A stretch of DNA of 64,000 nucleotides from Sycon ciliatum (taxonomy: Eukaryota > Porifera > Calcarea > Leucosolenida > Sycettidae): positions 4,967,110 through 5,031,109 of the forward strand of contig NC_088651.1 in assembly GCF_964019385.1 (NCBI RefSeq), written 5' to 3'. Both the position numbers and the translations under genes were made by a program. Below the pieces are notes generated by a model. That model was given only the letters and a program-made list of their open reading frames with translations. It ran no database searches and was not told the origin of the DNA. Of this stretch, positions 56,102 through 64,000 are shown piece after piece (position 1 is the stretch's first letter; each line of letters starts with the position of its first letter).

Positions 56102-56149
56102 TTGCTGTCTGATGATCGGTTTAAACCGTGAAACTCAGAGTTACAGAAG
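56102..56149 (+). ncRNA. Hammerhead-ribozyme-like motif in PLE P2 right arm, unit 2
   Basis: Identical core to 20955-21003: CTGATGA at 56109-56115, then GAAAC after the CGGTT stem. Confidence 0.62.
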
Positions 56150-56180
56150 AAACGCTTTTCGTCCCTCTCAAGTGTGTGTA

Positions 56181-57466
56181 ATTATAAACATAATTGGCTG
56201 TTTTCTCGAGCATTCTGCGAGAATCGTCTAGAGCATATTCTAGTCATTTCCTCAGCATAATCCTCTTACCCCTAATGACTGGGCAGCTTGGGAACACTTG
56301 AAAGAAAAGACTCAGCACATTTCTACCTACGACCACTAAGCCGATCGACTAAATCTTATTTCATTTATTTCTATCAACTCCTGGTCCATGACCAATGGCC
56401 ACTTTCAAACTATTTATTATCAAACATAATATTAATGATAGCAATGATCAATAATTAAGTCGATGGTGGCTAAGCATTGGCGGATAAAGCTCGAAAAGGT
56501 GTCGGATTCTGCTAGAAAAGCAGAGAACAAATTGGAAGAACCATACAAACCTTTTTTATGGTGGGCAATTCCTCGAATTCTCCTCCATTTCTTTATCCTC
56601 GTACTAATCATGCATGAAACTTACCAGAAAAGTACCGAATTCTGGCAATCTTTTTGTCTGCCGGAATAATCCGCATATGCCTTATGGTGGTGGCCACACT
56701 TGCCTTAGTCTACGCTTGAAGGATTGCGAAGAATTGCCCACTCTGAGTGCGGAAAAACATTTGAAAGTAAAAACAATTGTGAGGTTGGCAGTTGCAACGA
56801 GGAACACACGCTTCTTGCAGTACTTGACACTTGACGGACCCACCGCTGCAATCCGGAGCACACGAGGAGCACCTCGCACCTTACATTCGGCAGGCTTTCA
56901 AGAAAGTGAATCAGTCAAGGGTTAAGTTCGGCAAGAGGCGTGTTTTCCTCGTTGAAACAATCATCTTCATGACTAACAGGGGCGAAATTGCCACTTCTAA
57001 GTTCGTATAACGTTGTCCTTTACCCGAACATGTGACTAGTTGTTGAAGGTGACAGCGTCGTGAATAATAATTTTACTGGCTCTCACCGTCTGTTGAGTAC
57101 AACTCCATGACGACTCTGACTCAAGATGTTACCTGGGGATTCACAAATTGTTTGTCGAGCTGGAAACTAAATGTATCTGTTATTTTGTATCCCTGTTGGT
57201 GGTTGGCTCTGGCGAGCCGTATACATGTATAAGTGGCGCAGTTCAGGCACAATCTTCCGCAGCCTACTCAAACTTCTCTGATTAGGCGTGGATTCCCCGG
57301 AACACTGTGTATTGAGCAGGGATTGTTGCTTTCTAGCAGGTTTGCCGACTTGAAGGTGCGACGGGACTCCTCGTGTGCTCCGGATGGCAGTCGTGAGTCA
57401 GTCAAGTGTCAAGTTCGGCAAAAAGCGTGTGTTCCTCCGTGAACCAACAAGTTACTTCATGACTAC
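56181..57466. repeat. U-repeat mosaic, unit 2 block 5
   Basis: Counterpart of 21034-21980 joined directly to 25980-26310, that is, the empty site of the CR1/L2-like LINE at about 57124. No gene is seen. Confidence 0.5.
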
Positions 57467-58105
57467 AGTGCGTTTTTTTAAAACAGACATTTGTCGATTT
57501 TGATTTTTTAGCTTGTTCTCATTCCAAATTTGAAATTTTTTCTTCACAGCTGCGTTTGTGTGGGTCTTGGATCGAAGAAAATTAAGTTTGGAAATCGGAA
57601 TAATAATAATTGTCAAAGTTAGATATTCGGACGGGTTTTGGCTGAAAATCCGGTTTTAAATGGTTTTCAGTGGATTTTGATTTTAAAACGAAAGTTTTAG
57701 CCAGGAAAGCTCATCACGTGCATGGTGTCCGCCAGAGTTCGAATCCAGTACAGTTCATCTTGATTCTTTTTTTCTCTTCTTTTTCGGTACAACGCATGCA
57801 TGTACATGTACATGACTGTGCAGTTGTGCACTGCTGTCTGCAGTTCTCCTAACCTTTGTAGGAAACCAGTGAGTCGTGGCTTTTCACGACTTACTGTGGC
57901 AAACTGTACTGAATAATTGAATTAATTCAAATGCTGTATTGCAATTAGCTCAATAAATCAAAACATTCCAGCATGCATGTAGGAAACTTCCCTCGATCCC
58001 TGAAAGAATGCAGTGAAAATTCAAACACCACAACAAATCACAAGGGCAATTCACACAGCACCCATAAAGAGACTAAAAGGAAGCAATACATGAGCGGTTT
58101 TACAA

Positions 58106-58140
58106 ACACACAAACACACACACACACACAAACACACATT
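58106..58140. repeat. CA-rich microsatellite
   Basis: ACACACAAACACACACAC-type run within the Tc1/mariner relic. Confidence 0.8.
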
Positions 58141-58289
58141 GCAAATAGGTCACAGTTGTGTCTGGTTCAACATCTGCGAATAGTAGAAGACCAGCGAGCG
58201 TCGAAACGGCCCCAATAATTCCGTGTTTTGTGTTGCACTTGTGACGACAGTATTACACAGTGAACAGATGTGCTAGGACAGCCGACGAC

Positions 58290-58975
58290 TTATATCATTG
58301 TTGGCGTCGGCCTCGTTGGTCTCCAGTCACGAACACATCGGCGCAGTTTTTCACGAATCCGTCCCGTCCACCAGTATATGCAGAACAATAAAGCGCTTGC
58401 CTTTACCTGATGGAGCTTCATTTGGTTGCTTGCCTATACACTCCTGTCACCATTGTCGGACCACCTCCTAGTAACTGTGTGACGCGCATTGACCCACGTG
58501 TCATCCAGGCATCCAGGTATGTCTCACAGGTAGGGATCTCCGCCATGACACAATCCCGAGCCGTTCCATCATCATGTGTGTGATACCTCTGGTCTTGCCA
58601 CACTGGAATCCCATGGAACGCAACATTTTCCAAGAGCTAGTTTTGCTCATGTCTGGAAAATCGTCGATGCTTTCTATGCAGCGAGCAGGAACTTTGTTCA
58701 GTGTTGGGTGCTCCTTCGCAGCATAGAATCCGTAAATTACTTCTTATACAGTCCAAAGCAAATCCGTCAGGGTTGAGTGGTTTTATGGCACGAGTCTCAC
58801 ATTGGGGATTGTCACTCTCGTTACCTTCATCACTGGAGACAGACAAGGCCAACGCAGCACGCTGATTTTCGCCGTCAGCATCCCTGGTACATCTGTTCAT
58901 GGTGGAAATGCTGACGCCACACGCAACAGCAGCATGACGAATGGAATACTCGGGACCAATTCGATGCCCAGCCAT
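58290..58975 (-). pseudogene. Tc1/mariner (IS630-type) transposase, broken
   Basis: Minus-strand pieces in shifting frames: IRHAAVACGVSISTMNRC (N-terminal helix-turn-helix), then a diverged linker, LRSMGFQCGKTRG with MMMERLGIVSWRR (the segment that normally reads MERPDIVAWR in this group), YLDDTWVNARHTVT (first catalytic aspartate region) and EAPSGKGKRFIVLHI, the PPGKGKRLIVVHA signature of one invertebrate Tc1/mariner lineage. The second D and the last D/E are not found. Several frame changes and stops show a dead gene. It would have acted in cut-and-paste transposition at TA. Confidence 0.65.
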
Positions 58976-59330
58976 TGTTCTCCTCGTCTTCGCAAAAATT
59001 GTAAAACAGACACCACCATGTAGATTCTACCATGGCCCGTTCGCGCTTTGTTATATGTGGCATGTCGAGAGAACAAGTTGCCACGAACGAAAAGACACTC
59101 GAGAAAAAGCAAAATAGGGCCACAGAGCAGTCAGCAACAAAATGATTCCTCCAGCCACGAGGAGCTAGCTCGAAGGACACTCTGAACAAAATAACGAAAT
59201 GCCACGAGTCACACCTGGTTTTCGAATTTCGCGCGCAGATTTTCGTGACGCAACTCGCATGACATTTTCTCAAAAGTGGCCTTGAGTACGTTCTCAAGGA
59301 TTTCAGAGTCTATTATAAAAAAACGTACTG

Positions 59331-60838
59331 TAATACCGTGGAAGTCGCAACTTCTACACAATTGTGAGTCAAAACAATTGTTTGTAAAACAGTTCTTCAT
59401 GGAAACATCATAATTATTAGTGTTTACCCTATTAACCGCTGACACAAGCTGAACGGCTTAGACCGACTCATGAGAAATGCCAAGTTTTCAAGACTCTCGT
59501 GATTAAGAATACAAAAGTCGATGCTTGCCATTCTGCCCCTTTTCGGTGGGAGATCGTGGCGAAGGACACGCGAAAAAAAAGGTAACTGCACACTTTGATA
59601 ACGGAAAAACCAAAATTAATATTATTGCGAAAAAAGTCTCTTCATGAAGGTTCAAGTGCGTTGCAGGAATCGAACCTGCATAGACGCCTTGTGAAACGTA
59701 CCTCGAAGTAGTAGTACATGCACATGCACAAGAAACAAGATAGTCAAACACGTCAACACAGCATTGTTACCTTTAAAGGCAGTTTTTGAACGTGCATATT
59801 GCCTCTTTCTTTCAACTTTACACCTGTCTCATTGTAGAAAAATATGAATTTAATAGTGAGAAACTTGGAAACCAAACAAAACACCGCCAGCGTGCTAGAG
59901 AAAGGGTCGCAAAAGCCGAAGACCCGTAATGTTCAGTGGACAAGACGGGTGACTGGTAGGGGTAAGTGGATTAGCCTGCCTTAATTTCTGGCATAATCAT
60001 GTTCTTTTATTATTATTATTATTATCAAAGTTTTGAAATGGCAATCGAATGGTATCCAATGAACAAGGGCAGATGCCCAATGAGGCTGTTATGCACACCT
60101 GCTATTGAAGGCCGAATAGAAGGCATAATTCTTGGCATAATCAGGTACATTTTGAGAAGGAGCATAAAAATTGGCATCCGAAAAACAAGGGCAGATGCCC
60201 AATAAAGTAAAGTAAATTATCGTATCCGTTCCCGAAGGGAACTCACGACGGCCGCTAACACCCGATAAACCCTGATGCCCGATGAGGCAGTTATATACAC
60301 ACCTGCTATTGAAGGATCATTCTAGGGCTTCTTGTCGATTTGAAATATTATTTTGGCAGCCCTTATAGGACATCTCCCAAAAAATCAGAGTTTGCTTTTG
60401 AATTTGGTTATCCTCTGGAATATTATTGTCTTTTGCTTCAACAAACTCCCAGTCCACATCATGGCCATTGGCGGAGTACCACTCCAGGACGACTCTGACT
60501 CAAGCTGCTACCTGGGAATTCAGTCTCTTCACGATATCGCAACTTCTAATTTCGTATTGTTGTCCTTCACCCGGACGTTGGACCAGTTGCTGGAAGTGAC
60601 AGCGTTGTGAATATTTACTGGCTCTCGCCATCTGTCGAGTAGAACTCTGTGATGACTCTGATTCAAGCTGCTACCTAGGGCTCCAGTTCAGGACCTTCGC
60701 TGTCTAGGTCACGAAAGTCGATGCTTGCCATTCTGCCCCTTTTCTGGTGGGGGATCGTGGTGAAGGACGCGCGTAAAAAAACAGGTAACTGCCCACTCTG
60801 ATTACGGGTAAACCAAACAATATTGCAAAAAAGTCTTG
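59331..60838. repeat. U-repeat mosaic, unit 2 block 6
   Basis: Counterpart of 26311-27741; anchors at 59520 and 60720, B box near 59665. It ends abruptly inside the module at GTCTTGATAC, where unit 1 continues with the B box. No gene is seen. Confidence 0.5.
60204..60278 (-). mobile_element. Short retroposon tail with TTTAC-type 3' repeat
   Basis: About 70 bp absent from unit 1 (27.18 kb), flanked by GATGCCCAAT and GATGCCCGAT. On the minus strand it ends GATAATTTACTTTACTTT, a simple-repeat tail seen in CR1/Rex-like LINEs. Confidence 0.45.
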
Positions 60839-61610
60839 ATACAGTGCTGCCAACAAATGACAGCGTGCAACAAAAAATCTTTCCTTGCAAGGGCACATTT
60901 TCAGGCATAACTCTTGAACGGCTGGTCAGATAGGGACACAATTTTCAGAGAATTTGCAGCTATTCATGCTCTTTCAACGTACCTAGCACTCAATATGAAT
61001 TTACAAATTCGATTTTTCAGCGATTTTTCAAAAGGCTGCGATGCAGCGTTCCTCCTTTATTCCCAATCGAACATGGTTGAACAAGCGGTCACGTGCTCCT
61101 GCGTACACCAGTCACCTGGTCACCGTGCCTGCAGGGTACAACTTACTAGCCTGTTTGACCTTTTTTGGGTGCACTCCTGTCACTCGAGTTGAACTCGAGT
61201 TGAACCTTGGTGTGAAAGTTGTCGCCTGCTGGCGTGGTGACCAGGTGATTTGGGCACCCAGGAGCACGTGCCCACTTGTTCAACCATGTTCGATTGGGAA
61301 TAAAGGAGGAACGCTGCATCGCAGCCTTTTCGGACCAAAACCAGTCGACTCAGCGTCCAAAAGACTACAACATATGGGCCAATCGCGGTCATCCGTGCTT
61401 TTATAAGAACGAAATGGCGCTTTTAGTGACATTTTGCATACAAATCCCCATCTAGTAGGGCGCAGTCACTCAGTTTTGGTGAAAGTGTGCGAGTTCGATT
61501 GGGATTCAAGTAGGAAGGGAGGGTCTCAGCTTTCTCGGACCAAGACCATTCGACTCAGCACCCCGAAGACTACAACTGGTGAAATTTTAATTTTTGCCTT
61601 AACTTCCCCT
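60839..61610. mobile_element. Kolobok/T2-like element, left-truncated, unit 3
   Basis: Matches 33882-34653 including the full hairpin. The join to U-repeat lies in a shared ATAC. Confidence 0.6.
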
Positions 61611-61766
61611 TTAAGCTGCGACGTCACGTTGACATTGATCTAGGCCTCTATCTTGATGCGCAGTGACTTCTGCTGATTGGAGAGGGTGCTGATTTGTGGT
61701 CATCCGTGATGTAGTTTGGATGGTGTGCGGTGGCATCACTCACTCCGAGCACTTGCTCTGCCGTTA

Positions 61767-62149
61767 TTGTTTTTTGTTTTTGTTTTTGTTTTTTTACTGA
61801 ATACCAGAGTACCATCAGATGCTGCACAGCGGGGGCATATTGGATGGAAGTGGGGGCGGGGCAAAAGTAACTCCTCCGACCAAAGGTCTCGGAATCATCG
61901 TTACCCCTGTGCGCCCATACATAGGAGAAAAGAAACTTGTGCATCCAAGAGGGGAGCACCGGCTTTGCAAACGATAATGAGGAAAATTTGAGATTAAGAT
62001 AGTTCAAACAATAGTAAAAGCAGTGCACCGTAGGAAGATGGAGAGAACTGATAATCGGATTTTAAGGCTGAGCGAAGGGGATCAAAGAGGGGTAGAAGGG
62101 AGCTGGAGTGCGGTCAGTATAATTAGGCTGGTGTGTTGGCTGCGATGGA
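61767..62149 (-). mobile_element. LINE B 3'-end fragment nested in LINE A copy 3
   Basis: Same insertion as 2926-3302 and 34810-35202. Confidence 0.7.
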
Positions 62150-62466
62150 GTTGTCTTTTGATGGTGGCGAGATTGTCCCAAGTATCCGCTGCTGATGTTG
62201 TGATCGCAGTTTCTAGCTTCTGTTTGTATTCATCTTGCAGTGCGTTGTTGCCTGGTAATTTGTCAACTAAGATCCTGGGATTCTTCTTGCGTCAGACGAA
62301 GCTGGTTCTGCGGATCTGATGGAGATTGACCATGGTAGTAACCACCATCCTATGATCTGACGATAATTCACAACCTGCGTATGACCAACCGTTTCTGAGG
62401 CCGCTAACAAGGCGATTGGGGACAAGGATAAAGTCGATTTGATTGTAGATTGGTTGAGGCACTGTA

Positions 62467-63213
62467 TCACTGGCGCTTGAACACTCCTGTCCACGTCGCA
62501 TTATGGCGTGCTGGGTGTTGAAATACGGTGTTTGACAGCTTCATGTCCAATTCATCCGCGCACAACAGGAGTGAATCACCGTGGTCATTGCGTCTGCCCT
62601 TGGACCAGCTTCCCAAACAATTGAAGTTGTCAGCTGCCTTTCGGTGCCCAACCTTTGCATTGAAGTCACCGCCGACAAAAACGTCCGTACGGCGAGAAAA
62701 ACTTCGAACGAGGGAGGTTAGCGACTCATAGAAGTTGTTTCGGAGCTCAGGGTTACTCGATGACTTTGGTATTGTCGGAGCAAACGCCGTAATAAACGCA
62801 AGCGGCGACTTATTTGATGAAGGGAACGAGAATAGGGCATAACCAATTCTGTCACTCACAGCTTTCCAGCACGACAAGAATGGCCACAAAGAAGGTTCCA
62901 CGGGCACGCAAACTCCGCTAAACCTGTTGCTTGTCGACATAGTGAGGAGTTGGTAGCCCAGTGGCAAGTCCCAGCAGCGCTGTTCCAGAATTTTAGTGTC
63001 CTGAACTGCGCAAACATCGACAGCACGAACCGAGAGCGAGCGGGCGAGTTGCTCTCGCCGATAAAATGAGGAGCAGCTACGGAAATTCCACGAAGCCAGT
63101 GGGAAAAATTTGTTAGTCATTTTCCCAGAAATGTAAGACAGAGAAGGTAGGATGAGATAGGAAAGGAGAAAGGAGAAGGAGAGAGAAAAGAAAGGACATG
63201 GGCTTGTCAGCAC
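62467..63213 (-). pseudogene. LINE A copy 3 endonuclease domain
   Basis: A 248-codon frame with the same motifs as copy 2 (RREQLARSL, AVDVCAVQDTKI, FVGGDFNAKVGHR). It stops after AFKRQ-like sequence because two bases are missing relative to copy 1, at exactly the point where copy 2 carries the 343-bp MITE. The IYNQIDFILVPNRLV and SDHRMV motifs follow in another frame (62501-62292). It nicks target DNA in the family; this copy lacks an RT and is dead. Confidence 0.75.
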
Positions 63214-63234
63214 CCAAACATTTTTAGTCCAATA

Positions 63235-63305
63235 CAGTTACGACTACTAGTTCTTCTTAGGCAAACATTTGTCTTATTAGTGTTCTTCCTAACGAGGTTT
63301 TACTG
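63235..63305. mobile_element. 71-bp Tc1/mariner-type MITE, unit 3
   Basis: Same as 4389-4459. Confidence 0.5.
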
Positions 63306-64000
63306 TATTTCACTTTTTTCTATTTTTAAATATGTTCACATAGCCAGCTCGAAAAGAACAAGCGGAAAGACAATGGTGCGGAGACTTACACCAACATGCA
63401 AACTCATGAGCAGGCGCTGCACCGAGACGCAACAGTGATTGTGGGGCATTGATGACTCTGCCGACCTGAGGTTACTTGACTGACTCACGACTGCCATGCG
63501 GCGCACACGAGGATCACGTCGCACCTTTCACTGGGCAGGCTTGCAAGAAATTGAATCAGTCAAGGATCAAGTTTGGCAAGAGGCTTGTTTACCCCGTTGG
63601 AACAATCATCTTCATGACTAACACGGCCGAACTTGCCTCTTCTACATTCGCATCATTGTCCTTCTCCCGAACGTGCGGTTATTGGTTGGAGGTGACAGCG
63701 CCGTGAATATTTACTGACTCTCAATGTCTGTCGAGTACAAATAGATGATGACTCTGACTCAAGCTGTTACCTGGGGATTCACGAGGTTTTTGTCGCACTG
63801 GAAACTAAGTGTCTCTGTAAGTTTGTATCCCTGTTGATGGTTTGCTCTGGTGAGCCGTATACATGTATAAGTGGTGGAGTTCAGGCACAATGTTCCTCAG
63901 CCTACTCAAACTTCTCTGATGAGGCGTGGATTCCCCCGAACACTGTGTATTGAGCAGAGATTGGTGCTTCCTAGCAGGTTTGCTGAGTGGAAGGTGCGAA
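63306..64000. repeat. U-repeat mosaic, unit 3 start
   Basis: Counterpart of 36707-37400, running off the window. It shows that the duplication continues to the right. Confidence 0.5.

Larger units (their letters stand above)
54091..56180 (+). mobile_element. Penelope-like element P2 with inverted arms, unit 2
   Basis: Arms 54091-54293 and 55977-56180. Same architecture and flanks as 18944-21033, so it was present before duplication. Confidence 0.75.
57467..59330 (-). mobile_element. Tc1/mariner-type transposon relic (1.86 kb), unit 2 only
   Basis: Ends CAGTGCGTTTTTTTA and (inverted) CAGTACGTTTTTTTA, flanked by TA. The empty site CATGACTAATACCG is in unit 1 at 26.31 kb. A decayed DDE transposase lies on the minus strand. 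A CA-rich microsatellite is at 58106-58140. Confidence 0.7.
61615..63227 (-). mobile_element. LINE A copy 3, lacking the RT
   Basis: Nearly identical to 34658-36628 but without the MITE at 35525. The RT half is lost by the deletion that joined 60838 to 60839. Contains the LINE B tail at 61767-62149. Confidence 0.8.

Noticed and set aside
58875-59297. 140-codon minus-strand frame with CCCC-rich stretch near the right end of the Tc1 relic
   Set aside because: Different frame from the recognisable transposase motifs and without similarity; treated as a shadow.

Overview
The window looks like repeat-dense intergenic DNA of a non-vertebrate metazoan. I find no recognisable host gene, rRNA gene or ordinary tRNA gene. 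The animal assignment rests on the mixture of elements: Penelope-like elements (PLEs) with hammerhead-ribozyme motifs, APE-type LINEs, a CR1/L2-like LINE, and hAT, Tc1/mariner, piggyBac-like, Kolobok/T2-like, PIF/Harbinger-like, ISL2EU-like and Helitron-like DNA elements. I cannot name a species.

The large-scale plan is a direct duplication. The same order (5' end of LINE A, a 71-bp MITE, then a long unclassified repeat mosaic that I call the U-repeat) starts near 4,381, 36,628 and 63,227, giving periods of about 32.2 and 26.6 kb. Unit 1 runs to about 30 kb, unit 2 to about 60.84 kb, and unit 3 is cut by the window end. Units 1 and 2 are close copies, with roughly nine substitutions visible across a 1.6-kb ORF. 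They differ by clean insertions, which gives many filled-site/empty-site pairs from which target-site duplications can be read directly. Two haplotypes placed in tandem by an assembler would look the same, so this must be tested.

Unit 1: PLE tail with hammerhead motif (1-868), LINE A with a nested LINE B tail (893-4381), hAT-like and Harbinger-like elements (4487-6759), U-repeat mosaic with two Helitron-like elements, an ATT-flanked element and a TTAA-flanked MITE (6760-17340), a second PLE fragment with hammerhead motif (17356-18290), a PLE with 203-bp inverted arms (18944-21033), an apparently full-length young CR1/L2-like LINE (21981-25974), more U-repeat, and a truncated LINE B (28726-30200). 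Unit 2: LINE A copy 2, split by four insertions (30201-36628); U-repeat; a nested Helitron-like composite carrying a THAP/DDE transposon (38387-43347); the same U-repeat and PLE series (43441-57466); a Tc1/mariner relic (57467-59330); and U-repeat to 60838. Unit 3: truncated Kolobok-like element, LINE A copy 3 and U-repeat to the end.

The genes present serve the mobile elements: APE endonucleases plus reverse transcriptases for target-primed insertion, GIY-YIG nucleases plus reverse transcriptases for the PLEs, and decayed DDE transposases. The best candidates for biological novelty are the hammerhead motifs in three PLE contexts, a LINE whose ORF1 and ORF2 share a frame across one amber codon, the A^TTT targeting of the Helitron-like family, and the U-repeat with its many tRNA-like B boxes.
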